Shown here piece by piece: positions 1 to 5,946 of a DNA stretch of 5,946 nucleotides (positions are counted from its first letter, which is position 1; each line of letters opens with the position of its first letter). Below the pieces are notes generated by a model. It ran no database searches, was not told the DNA's origin, and saw only the letters and a program-made list of their open reading frames with translations. This stretch comes from a bacterium (lineage in GTDB: Bacteria; Ratteibacteria; UBA8468; B48-G9; JAFGKM01): the NCBI GenBank assembly GCA_026416755.1, contig JAOAEP010000043.1, positions 1 to 5,946 of the forward strand. The letters are read 5' to 3'. A program made the translations under genes and the position numbers.

Positions 1-1235
1 TGGGATTACCACTTGTTATTAGATTTATTGAATGTGGATTTAAAGTGATGGGCTTTGATACTGACCCAGAAAAAATTGAAAAATTAAAAGAAGGAATCTC
101 ATATATCCATTATATTTCAGATGAAAAAATAAAATCTTTATCACCCAATTTAGAACCCACTACTGATATGAAAAGATTAGGAGAAGTTGATGCTATATTA
201 ATATGTGTCCCAACGCCACTTACACCTTATAGAGAACCTGACCTAACATATTTATACAAAACTGCCAATGATATAAGTGAAACATTAAGGAAAGGACAAA
301 TAATTTCTCTTGAATCAACTACTTACCCTGGAAGTACAAGAGAAATATATTTACCAAAATTTGAAAAAAGAAAATTAAAAGTGGGCGAGGATTTTTTTCT
401 TGTATATTCACCTGAAAGAGAAGACCCTGGAAATCCTATTTATAAAACCAAAAATATTCCTAAAGTAGTTGGCGGAATTACAGAAAATTGTACTAAGGTT
501 GGAACTTGTTTATATTCTCAAATAGTGGACAAAGTTATCCCTGTTTCTTCTACTGAAATAGCAGAAGCGACAAAATTACTGGAAAATATATATAGAGCAG
601 TAAATATAGCTCTTGTAAATGAATTAAAGATACTTTTTGATAGGATGGGAATTGATATATGGGAAGTAATAGAAGCAGCAAAAACAAAACCATTTGGTTT
701 TCAACCATTTTATCCAGGACCAGGTCTTGGGGGACATTGTATTCCAATAGACCCTTTCTATCTAACTTGGATAGCAAAAAGGTACGATTTCACTACAAGT
801 TTTATTGAACTTGCCGGCGAAATAAACACTATGATGCCTTATTATGTAGTAGAAAAGTGTATAGAAGGGATAAATATGCAAGGGAAATCAATAAAAGGAA
901 GTAATATTTTAATTGTTGGTATTGCTTATAAAAAAGATGTAGATGACATTAGAGAATCACCCGCATTTAAAATAATTAAAATTCTTGAGAAAAAAAATGT
1001 GGGTAAGATAGATTATTATGATCCTTTTGTAAAAGAAGTTAAAAAAACAAGACAATATTATAAACCAATCAGTTCTATAGAATTTTCACCAGAAAAACTG
1101 AAAAAGTATGATGTTGCTATTATTGTTACAGACCATTCAAATATTGACTATAAAACATTATACGAATGTGTACCTTTAATTATTGATACAAGAAATGTTT
1201 ATAAAGGAAATTGGCCCAAAGTTATTAAAGCATAG
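1..1235 (+). CDS. wbpA: UDP-N-acetylglucosamine 6-dehydrogenase (WbpA-type nucleotide sugar dehydrogenase), 5' partial
   Basis: This enzyme family oxidises C6 of a UDP-sugar to a carboxylate in two NAD+-dependent steps, supplying uronic acids for surface polysaccharide. The reading frame is open from base 3 and begins GLPLVIRFIECGFKVMGFD, the middle of the N-terminal Rossmann fold. The glycine-rich start (usually GxGYVGLPL) lies beyond the edge, so roughly 10-25 residues are missing and the GTG at 45 is internal. Counting from base 3, visible marks are ESTTYPGST, SPEREDPGN, the conserved Lys191 in EATKLLEN, and the catalytic Cys246 (codon 738-740) in GGHCIPIDP. The C-terminal UDP-binding domain has AYKKDVDDIRESPAFK and YYDPFV. 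The PFGFQPFYPGPGLGGHC segment and ESTTYPG favour the WbpA/UDP-GlcNAc group over UDP-glucose dehydrogenase; the exact sugar is inferred. It ends with TAG. A promoter follows it, so it probably belongs to an upstream polysaccharide transcript. Confidence 0.93.
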   Translation, partial: GLPLVIRFIECGFKVMGFDTDPEKIEKLKEGISYIHYISDEKIKSLSPNLEPTTDMKRLGEVDAILICVPTPLTPYREPDLTYLYKTANDISETLRKGQIISLESTTYPGSTREIYLPKFEKRKLKVGEDFFLVYSPEREDPGNPIYKTKNIPKVVGGITENCTKVGTCLYSQIVDKVIPVSSTEIAEATKLLENIYRAVNIALVNELKILFDRMGIDIWEVIEAAKTKPFGFQPFYPGPGLGGHCIPIDPFYLTWIAKRYDFTTSFIELAGEINTMMPYYVVEKCIEGINMQGKSIKGSNILIVGIAYKKDVDDIRESPAFKIIKILEKKNVGKIDYYDPFVKEVKKTRQYYKPISSIEFSPEKLKKYDVAIIVTDHSNIDYKTLYECVPLIIDTRNVYKGNWPKVIKA

Positions 1236-1239
1236 ATTT

Positions 1240-1263
1240 TCAATTTTAAATAATCTAAATTGA
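1240..1263. repeat. 7-bp AT-rich inverted repeat touching the -35 box
   Basis: TCAATTT (1240-1246) and AAATTGA (1257-1263) are perfect inverted copies separated by 10 bases. The right arm covers the first four bases of the -35 hexamer at 1260-1265. The arms have only one G:C pair and no T-run follows directly, so it is a poor terminator. It could be a small operator site or chance in AT-rich DNA. Confidence 0.25.
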
Positions 1264-1288
1264 CTTAAAGAAAAAAGAAAGGTAGAAT
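1260..1288 (+). promoter_or_regulatory. sigma70-type promoter for the GerMN-rpmE-prfA set
   Basis: A -35 box TTGACT (1260-1265) and a -10 box TAGAAT (1283-1288) each match the consensus at five of six positions. They are separated by an optimal 17 bp. Transcription would begin near 1295, leaving a leader of about 22 bases before the ATG at 1317. The position in the gap after the sugar dehydrogenase marks a likely transcription-unit boundary. The match is by eye in AT-rich DNA, where chance -10 boxes are common; the -35 box and spacing make this one credible. Confidence 0.6.
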
Positions 1289-1316
1289 AAACAACCAGAT
1301 ATAATATAGGAAAAAA

Positions 1317-1901
1317 ATGAGTAAAGATAAAAAAGGTATTTTATTAACATTGATAATTTTTTTAATTTTATTACTATTATTTCTTGCATTTTTAAAGTTA
1401 AGTGAAAAAATAACTCAAAAGACCACTGTTTATATATTTTTAACTTATAGTGAAAATGAGAAAATAATGGTTAAGCCTGTAAAAAGAAAAATAGGATATT
1501 ATGGTAAACTTGAAAATAAAATAAAAAAAACGTTAATAGAATTAATAAAAGGTCCTACAGAAGAAGAAAAAAAGAAAGGTTTTTCAACATCTCTAAATGA
1601 AAACACAAAAATTCTTGACATTAAAATAGAAGATAGTACTTTAAATATAAATTTTTCTAAAGAGGTTGAGGAAGGAGGTGGGATTTCTTTAATGGAAGCA
1701 AGAATTGCACAGATTGTATACACAGGAACTCAATTTCCTGATATTAATAAGGTACGATTTTTAATTGAAGGGAACCCAATAAAGTATTTTAGTGGAGAAG
1801 GAATAACAATTGTAGAAAAACCTATAAGTAGAGAAGATTTAAAAGAATTTGAAATACAAATATTGAAGGAGGAGAAAAATGAAGAAAGGGATACATCCTG
1901 A
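1317..1901 (+). CDS. Membrane-anchored GerMN-domain protein
   Basis: This 194-residue protein has a short basic N-terminus (SKDKKG), one strongly hydrophobic segment at about residues 8-28, and a GerMN domain at about residues 37-163. Family marks are LIELIKGPTEEEKKKGFSTSL, the strand pair around ILDIKIEDSTLNINFSKE, and ARIAQIVYTGTQFPDINKVRFLIEGNPIKYFSGEGI (residues 128-163). The layout suggests a single-pass anchor with the domain outside the cytoplasm. The C-terminal tail (about 168-194) is charged. GerMN was named from the Bacillus germination protein GerM but occurs widely in non-sporulating bacteria; its biochemical role is unclear, so no germination function is claimed. The start ATG at 1317 follows a weak AGG at 1308-1310. 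Its last 23 bases overlap rpmE in another frame, indicating co-transcription and probable translational coupling. It ends with TGA. Confidence 0.82.
   Translation: MSKDKKGILLTLIIFLILLLLFLAFLKLSEKITQKTTVYIFLTYSENEKIMVKPVKRKIGYYGKLENKIKKTLIELIKGPTEEEKKKGFSTSLNENTKILDIKIEDSTLNINFSKEVEEGGGISLMEARIAQIVYTGTQFPDINKVRFLIEGNPIKYFSGEGITIVEKPISREDLKEFEIQILKEEKNEERDTS
1866..1872 (+). promoter_or_regulatory. Strong Shine-Dalgarno site for rpmE inside the GerMN gene
   Basis: AAGGAGG at 1866-1872 lies six bases before the ATG at 1879 and is a full anti-Shine-Dalgarno match. It sits inside the GerMN coding region and fixes the rpmE start. A strong independent site suggests L31 is translated at a higher rate than its upstream neighbour. 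Confidence 0.75.
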
Positions 1902-2073
1902 ATATAAAGAAGCAACTATTGTATGTGCTTGTGGGAATATTGTAAAAACAAGGTCTACAAAATCTGAAATAAAAATAGAAATATGTAATAAATGTCATCC
2001 TTACTTTACAGGAAAACAAAAGTTTGTTGACACTACTGGAAGAGTAGAAAAGTTTAAGAAAAAATATGGTTAA
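1879..2073 (+). CDS. rpmE: Large ribosomal subunit protein bL31, zinc-binding form
   Basis: This 64-residue protein is ribosomal protein bL31, which sits on the central protuberance of the 50S subunit and helps bridge it to the 30S. It opens MKKGIHPEYKEATIVCACG, the family hallmark. Four cysteines, C16, C18, C36 and C39 (CxC and CxxC), make it the zinc-binding C+ type rather than the zinc-free paralogue used in zinc starvation. The C-terminal HPYFTGKQKFVDTTGRVEKFKKKYG part is also typical, and the length is normal to slightly short. The gene overlaps the GerMN gene by 23 bases and prfA by 8 bases. rpmE next to prfA is a recurring arrangement in bacteria. No Zur-like operator was recognised upstream. 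Confidence 0.97.
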   Translation: MKKGIHPEYKEATIVCACGNIVKTRSTKSEIKIEICNKCHPYFTGKQKFVDTTGRVEKFKKKYG

Positions 2074-3103
2074 TGAAAGACTAAAGGAAATAGAAAAAGA
2101 ATATAAAAGTTATCTTGAATATTTTTTAAAAGAAAAAAGAGATCAGGATAAAGTTAAAGAAGTTATAAAGAAAATAAGTTTATACGAAGAGATCCTGAAA
2201 CTAAAAAATAAATATGATGAAATTTTAAAGAAAATTGAGGAAGACCAAGAAATTATAAAAAGTGGGGATAAAGAATTAATAAAAATTGCAGAAGAGGAAT
2301 TGAAACTTTTAAATATTGAAAAAGAAAAAATTGAAATAGAATTAGAAAGTCTATTAAATCCAGAAAATGAATTGGATACCAAAAATGCCATTATTGAAAT
2401 AAGGGCAGGAATAGGTGGAGATGAAGCTTGTTTATTTGTGGCAGATCTATTTAGAATGTATTCAAAATTTTGTGAAAGAAATAATTTTAAAATTGAAATT
2501 TTTGATTCTCATCCTTCTGAATTGGGTGGATTTAAAGAAATAATCTTTTCTGTAAAAGGTAAAAATGCGTATGGTTGTTTTAAATTTGAAAGTGGGGTTC
2601 ATAGAGTTCAAAGAGTCCCAAAGACGGAAAGTTATGGCAGAATTCACACCTCTGCAGCAAGTGTTGTAGTTTTGCCTGAAATGGAAGAAGAAGAAATTAA
2701 AATAGAACCAGACGAAATAAAAATAGAAACATTTAGAGCCAGTGGCCATGGTGGCCAACATGTAAACAAAACTTCTTCTGCGGTAAGAATAACACATATT
2801 CCCACAGGTATCACTGTAAGTTGTCAAGACGACAGATCTCAATTGAAAAATAGGGAAAAAGCCATGAAAATTTTAAGAGCAAGATTACAGAAATATTATG
2901 AAAGTCAGAAAAAAACAATGATAGATATTCAGAGAAAAATGTTTATCAAAACAGGTGATAGAAGTGAAAAAATAAGAACTTATAATTTCCCTCAAAACAG
3001 ATTGACAGACCACAGAATTAATTTTACTAGTTATAATCTTGACAAAATTATGGATGGCGAATTAGAGGAGTTAATTGGACAATTAAGAAAAAAACTGAAG
3101 TAA
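2066..3103 (+). CDS. prfA: Peptide chain release factor 1 (RF1)
   Basis: RF1 recognises UAA and UAG in the ribosomal A site and triggers peptidyl-tRNA hydrolysis. The order is an N-terminal helical domain (about 1-100, highly charged), the PCRF core with EIRAGIGGDEA (111-121), the codon-reading motif PKT (185-187) within HRVQRVPKTESYGRIHTSA, and the catalytic GGQ (229-231). A PxT tripeptide marks RF1; RF2 would have SPF. The Gln231 codon is at 2756-2758. At 345 residues it is about 10-15 shorter than common bacterial RF1, mostly in the N-terminal domain. The residue before GGQ is His (SGHGGQHVNKT) where Ala is usual. The ATG at 2066 overlaps the rpmE stop region by 8 bases and has no clear Shine-Dalgarno site, which suggests translation coupled to rpmE. 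Its own stop is TAA, and no frameshift site of the RF2 type is seen. Confidence 0.97.
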   Translation: MVNERLKEIEKEYKSYLEYFLKEKRDQDKVKEVIKKISLYEEILKLKNKYDEILKKIEEDQEIIKSGDKELIKIAEEELKLLNIEKEKIEIELESLLNPENELDTKNAIIEIRAGIGGDEACLFVADLFRMYSKFCERNNFKIEIFDSHPSELGGFKEIIFSVKGKNAYGCFKFESGVHRVQRVPKTESYGRIHTSAASVVVLPEMEEEEIKIEPDEIKIETFRASGHGGQHVNKTSSAVRITHIPTGITVSCQDDRSQLKNREKAMKILRARLQKYYESQKKTMIDIQRKMFIKTGDRSEKIRTYNFPQNRLTDHRINFTSYNLDKIMDGELEELIGQLRKKLK

Positions 3104-3108
3104 GCATA

Positions 3109-3138
3109 TTGACATTTTTTTTGTATATAAGGTATTAT
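3109..3138 (+). promoter_or_regulatory. sigma70-type promoter upstream of the TPR/HEAT gene
   Basis: A perfect -35 hexamer TTGACA (3109-3114) is followed after 18 bp by TATTAT (3133-3138), which matches the -10 consensus at five of six positions. The spacer includes a run of eight T (3115-3122). Transcription would start near 3145, giving a very short leader of about 14 bases that still contains the ribosome binding site. This promoter probably drives the TPR/HEAT gene, prmC and murA, either alone or in addition to read-through from prfA. Confidence 0.65.
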
Positions 3139-3147
3139 ATTCAAAGA

Positions 3148-3154
3148 GGGAGGG
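3148..3154 (+). promoter_or_regulatory. Shine-Dalgarno site for the TPR/HEAT gene
   Basis: GGGAGGG (3148-3154) contains GGAGG and lies four to five bases before the ATG at 3159. It supports this start, which also places a signal-peptide-like sequence at the N-terminus. It is one of the three strong ribosome binding sites in the window. Confidence 0.7.
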
Positions 3155-3158
3155 AAAA

Positions 3159-4961
3159 ATGAAAAATATAATACTTTTTTGTGTTATTATAATGAACTTA
3201 ATGCTTTACGGAAAAGAACCAGAGGAGTTATTAAATGAAGGAATTATATATTTGAAAACAGGCGATTATGACAAGTCAATAAAAATTTTGGAAGAAGCAA
3301 CAAGAACCATTTCAGATAATGCTGACGTATATTATTACTTAGGAGAAAGTTATTTTAGAAAAGGAGATTCTGAAAAAGCTATTTCAAATTTACAAAAAGC
3401 CATAAGCATTAATTCTCAAAATCCTTCCTATTACTATACTCTCGCGATAGTTTATATTTCTCAAAATAAAAATAAAGAAGCAATTGAAGCATTAAATAAA
3501 GTTATTAGTATTTCTCCTTTAGGATTATATGGTAAAAGTGCAGTAAGATTAAAAGGAGAAATTGAAAGTAAAGAAAAAGATATTGAAATAGTAAAAAAAT
3601 GGGAAAAAGAAGAAATAGAGGAGAGAAAAAGAAAAGAAGAGATGAAAAAAGAAAAAGAGGAATCTCAACTTAAGCAAGGATTACCCCCCACTTCTGAAAC
3701 ATTACCATCTGAACTTATACAAACTCAACAAGAACCAGAGAAAAATAAAGTTCCTATAATTACGATATTAAAGAGAATAAAATTTGGAAGAGAAGATGTA
3801 AGAAAAAAAGCATCTTCTGAAATTATAGGTTATCCATCTAAAGAAATTGAGAAAGTTATAACTGATATTATTGAAATAATAAAAAATGAGGGTATACCTG
3901 AAATTAAAAGGAATTTAATAATAGCTGCAGGAAAGGTTAACAATCCTGAAGTGGTTGATATGCTTTTAGATATAATAAAAAATGAAAATGAACTTTTTGA
4001 GATAAGGATTGTAGCACTTGATTGTATAAGTAATTTAAAATCTGAAAAAGTAGTTGAGGAGTTGAGATATGCACTTACAAATATGATAAGTAGAAGAGAA
4101 AGAGAGAGGGAAGATGCCAGAAGAAATATTCAAGATATAAATCAGAAATTAGATGATTTGACAGTTAGAAAAATTTTTCTAAACAGTGAAATCCAAAATT
4201 TAAATAATAGAATAGCACAGATAGATAGTCAACTTTTTCAAGAAGGAACTCTCCCTTCAGAGGGGCCACCTGCTTTTACTCAAGGTGGAAGAGCACTTAC
4301 AGAAACACAGATAAAAAAGTTAAGAGAAGAAAGAAGATTAAATGAGGAAAAAATTAATAAAAATAACGAAGAAATTGCTAAAATAGATAAAGAACTTGAA
4401 GAATTAAATGTGAAAAAAAGAAGATATGAAGATTTACTGGAATTGAGAAAAAGGAAAATAGATATTTCAAGTATTGGAATTTCAACACCCATTACACAAA
4501 TAGAATATGGAAAATCTCCAGATTTACCGGTTGGTTCTATTTATTCTCAAGGGGAAACAGATGAGCAAAAAAACGAAATTATTTTAGCAATAAAGATTAT
4601 AAATGCTTTAGCAAATCTAAGAGATACAGATTCTATTTCAATTATAAAAAGAGCATGGAGAGAATTTGGAACTCCTGGATTAAGGATATATTATTATATT
4701 GCTCTTGGTAAACTTGGTGAATATAGAAGTATAGATTTAATGGTTTCTAGATTAAAAGAAAATTATCCCCAAGGAAATGTAGAAGAAGAAATTTATATAA
4801 GGATGAATATAATAGAAGTTTTAGGAGAATACCTTAAAAATAATCCAGACCAAGGAATAAAAGAATTGATTGAATATCTTGTTGAAGAAGGAGAATATCC
4901 TCAAATACAAAATGCGGCGAAAAAGGCCATTTCTTCATTAGCAAAAACTGAAAATAATTAA
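3159..4961 (+). CDS. Exported TPR / coiled-coil / HEAT-like repeat protein of unknown function
   Basis: I do not recognise this 600-residue protein as a named family. Residues 1-18 look like a signal peptide (Lys2, then a hydrophobic stretch ending LYG). Three 34-residue TPR units follow at about 21-54, 55-88 and 89-122, with typical G..Y...G....A spacing. A very charged Lys/Glu helix covers about 131-172, then a Pro/Thr/Gln-rich linker (173-198). Residues 199-305 and 470-597 form alpha-helical repeats resembling HEAT units (for example PEVVDMLLDIIKNENELFEI and SIDLMVSRLK). Between them are two long charged helices (about 311-361 and 381-434) split by a Pro/Gly loop, suggesting an antiparallel coiled-coil hairpin. 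The protein has only Cys8 and Cys289 and no catalytic motif I can see, so a scaffold or assembly role in the periplasm or outside the cell is inferred. It has its own promoter and lies 13 bases before prmC. Confidence 0.8.
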   Translation: MKNIILFCVIIMNLMLYGKEPEELLNEGIIYLKTGDYDKSIKILEEATRTISDNADVYYYLGESYFRKGDSEKAISNLQKAISINSQNPSYYYTLAIVYISQNKNKEAIEALNKVISISPLGLYGKSAVRLKGEIESKEKDIEIVKKWEKEEIEERKRKEEMKKEKEESQLKQGLPPTSETLPSELIQTQQEPEKNKVPIITILKRIKFGREDVRKKASSEIIGYPSKEIEKVITDIIEIIKNEGIPEIKRNLIIAAGKVNNPEVVDMLLDIIKNENELFEIRIVALDCISNLKSEKVVEELRYALTNMISRREREREDARRNIQDINQKLDDLTVRKIFLNSEIQNLNNRIAQIDSQLFQEGTLPSEGPPAFTQGGRALTETQIKKLREERRLNEEKINKNNEEIAKIDKELEELNVKKRRYEDLLELRKRKIDISSIGISTPITQIEYGKSPDLPVGSIYSQGETDEQKNEIILAIKIINALANLRDTDSISIIKRAWREFGTPGLRIYYYIALGKLGEYRSIDLMVSRLKENYPQGNVEEEIYIRMNIIEVLGEYLKNNPDQGIKELIEYLVEEGEYPQIQNAAKKAISSLAKTENN

Positions 4962-4974
4962 ATATTTACTTATT

Positions 4975-5832
4975 GTGAATCTACTAACACTTCTTAAAGA
5001 AGGGATTGAAATTCTAAAAAAAGAAAAAATAGAAAATCCTCATTTAGAAGTGGAATTGATACTTTCTCACCTTATTGGGATTGAAAGATATAAAATTTAT
5101 ACTGAAAATATTGAAATTCCTACACAAACTTATAAAAGATTTCTTAAACTTCTTGAAAAAAGAAAAAAAAGAATACCACTTGCATATATATTAAAAAAAA
5201 TTACTTTTTATGATAGTGATTTTATAATAAAAAAAGGCATTTTTATTCCCAGACCTGAAACTGAATTACTTATAAACACAACAATCAAAATTTATAATAA
5301 GTTTCTTTTTCCTAAGAAAGTTAAAATTCTTGATATTGGAACAGGTTGTGGAAATATTTCTGTTATATTGGCTAAAAATATTAAAAATTGTTTTATCACA
5401 TCTATTGACATCTCTAAAAAAGCTATTGAGGTTGCCAAAAAAAATGCTGAATTAAATGATGTTACAAAAAAAATTAAATTTTTAATTTCTGATGTTTTTA
5501 ATAATATAAAGGATAGATTTGATGTGATAGTGAGTAATCCACCTTATATAAGTAGAAATGAGTATGAAAACTTAGATAGAGAAGTAAAAATGGAACCCAA
5601 GAGAGCACTTATAGCAGGGAAAGATGGATTAAAGATTATAAAAAAAATTTTATTTGAAAGTGATTTTTATTTAAAGGAAAAAGGGTTTTTAATAATTGAA
5701 ATTGGATATAATCAATTAAATGAAATAAAAAAAATAATTCCTTCACATCTTTCACTTATATTAATTGAAAAAGATTTATCAAATTTTGACAGAATATTGG
5801 TCTTTAAAAAACTAAAAAAAGTTGTAAAATAA
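4975..5832 (+). CDS. prmC: Peptide chain release factor N5-glutamine methyltransferase
   Basis: PrmC uses S-adenosylmethionine to methylate the side-chain amide of the GGQ glutamine in RF1 and RF2 in the cytoplasm, raising termination efficiency. The 285-residue length is normal. An N-terminal helical domain that docks the release factor (about 1-75) is followed by IPRPETELLI (91-100), the SAM-binding motif I ILDIGTGCGNIS (118-129), the acidic strand SIDIS (143-147), and the catalytic NPPYIS (188-193). A typical C-terminal KDLSNFDRILVF closes the protein. The start is GTG at 4975, which aligns the N-terminus (LLKEGIEILKK.KIENPHLEVELIL) with the family. No clear Shine-Dalgarno precedes it, so coupling to the TPR/HEAT gene 13 bases upstream is likely. 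Its substrate gene prfA lies upstream in the same cluster. Confidence 0.95.
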   Translation: MNLLTLLKEGIEILKKEKIENPHLEVELILSHLIGIERYKIYTENIEIPTQTYKRFLKLLEKRKKRIPLAYILKKITFYDSDFIIKKGIFIPRPETELLINTTIKIYNKFLFPKKVKILDIGTGCGNISVILAKNIKNCFITSIDISKKAIEVAKKNAELNDVTKKIKFLISDVFNNIKDRFDVIVSNPPYISRNEYENLDREVKMEPKRALIAGKDGLKIIKKILFESDFYLKEKGFLIIEIGYNQLNEIKKIIPSHLSLILIEKDLSNFDRILVFKKLKKVVK

Positions 5833-5841
5833 TATGTCAAA

Positions 5842-5847
5842 AAGGAG
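5842..5847 (+). promoter_or_regulatory. Shine-Dalgarno site that decides the murA start
   Basis: AAGGAG at 5842-5847 lies four bases before the ATG at 5852. An in-frame ATG at 5834 would add six residues (MSKRRD), but this site lies downstream of it and nothing similar precedes it. The start at 5852 also puts the catalytic-pocket Lys at residue 22, as in known MurA proteins. Confidence 0.7.
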
Positions 5848-5851
5848 AGAT

Positions 5852-5946
5852 ATGGAAAAATTTGTTATAGAAGGAGGATATAAATTAGAAGGAGAAATAG
5901 AAATATCTGGTTCCAAAAATGCTTCTCTTCCAATAATTGCTGCAAG
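5852..5946 (+). CDS. murA: UDP-N-acetylglucosamine 1-carboxyvinyltransferase, 3' partial
   Basis: MurA transfers enolpyruvate from phosphoenolpyruvate to UDP-GlcNAc, the first committed step of peptidoglycan synthesis, in the cytoplasm. Only 31 codons are inside the window, but MEKFVIEGGYKLEGEIEISG followed by SKNASLPIIAA is the distinctive N-terminus of the family. Lys22 and Asn23 of the SKNA motif correspond to the conserved Lys22 and Asn23 of Escherichia coli MurA. The active-site Cys loop (around residue 115) is beyond the edge, so fosfomycin sensitivity cannot be judged. It starts 19 bases after the prmC stop with a clear ribosome binding site, so it is likely co-transcribed with prmC. 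AroA, a relative in the same superfamily, is unlikely given the exact N-terminal match. Confidence 0.93.
   Translation, partial: MEKFVIEGGYKLEGEIEISGSKNASLPIIAA

Noticed and set aside
45..50. GTG at 45 as the true start of the sugar dehydrogenase
   Set aside because: The frame is open to the window edge and the upstream codons encode GLPLVIRFIECGFK, part of the conserved Rossmann fold.
1300..1305. Perfect TATAAT as an alternative -10 box
   Set aside because: No reasonable -35 hexamer lies 16-18 bp upstream (the region is GAAAGG-like), and the resulting start would fall only a few bases before or at the ATG at 1317.
1317..1901. Reading the GerMN gene as evidence of a spore former
   Set aside because: GerMN domains occur in many bacteria that do not sporulate, and nothing else in the window concerns sporulation.
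2462..2842. A 126-codon open frame on the minus strand inside prfA
   Set aside because: It lies wholly opposite the well-conserved RF1 core, its translation is a low-complexity Phe/Tyr-rich shadow, and it has no family motifs.
3104..3122. Run of eight T after prfA as an intrinsic terminator
   Set aside because: No GC-containing hairpin precedes it, and the run lies in the spacer of a good promoter.
3159..3185. Lipoprotein signal with Cys8 in the TPR/HEAT protein
   Set aside because: Cys8 is too close to the N-terminus, within the hydrophobic core, and is not followed by a mature-protein start; an ordinary signal peptide fits better.
5834..5851. Upstream in-frame ATG for murA, adding six residues
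   Set aside because: The AAGGAG site lies between the two ATGs and serves only the later one, which also gives standard MurA numbering.

Overview
This is an AT-rich bacterial window (clearly under one-third G+C by eye), with every gene on the + strand and coding almost throughout. The proteins are rich in Lys, Glu and Ile, and AGA and ATA codons are common. This fits an AT-rich, possibly thermophilic or uncultured bacterial lineage. A zinc-type L31, a bacterial class I release factor and MurA at the right edge show it is a peptidoglycan-making bacterium. The sequence alone does not support a phylum.

Layout: (1) bases 1-1235 hold most of a WbpA-type UDP-sugar 6-dehydrogenase cut by the left edge, probably the end of a surface-polysaccharide gene group. 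(2) An 81-base gap holds a good sigma70-type promoter (TTGACT, 17 bp, TAGAAT). It starts a tightly overlapping set: a membrane-anchored GerMN-domain protein, rpmE (L31) and prfA (RF1), with 23-bp and 8-bp overlaps. (3) A 55-base gap holds a second promoter (TTGACA, 18 bp, TATTAT) and a strong ribosome binding site. It precedes a 600-residue exported TPR / coiled-coil / HEAT-like protein, then prmC (13-base gap), then the first 31 codons of murA (19-base gap).

How the genes relate: rpmE, prfA and prmC form a translation module. PrmC methylates the Gln of the GGQ motif in RF1, so substrate and modifying enzyme lie in one cluster. MurA and the sugar dehydrogenase belong to cell-envelope sugar metabolism. 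The GerMN protein and the TPR/HEAT protein both look targeted to or across the membrane and have no assigned function. The TPR/HEAT protein between prfA and prmC is the least explained part of the window. No RNA genes, mobile elements, CRISPR arrays or convincing intrinsic terminators were seen, and no stretch over 300 bases lacks a gene.
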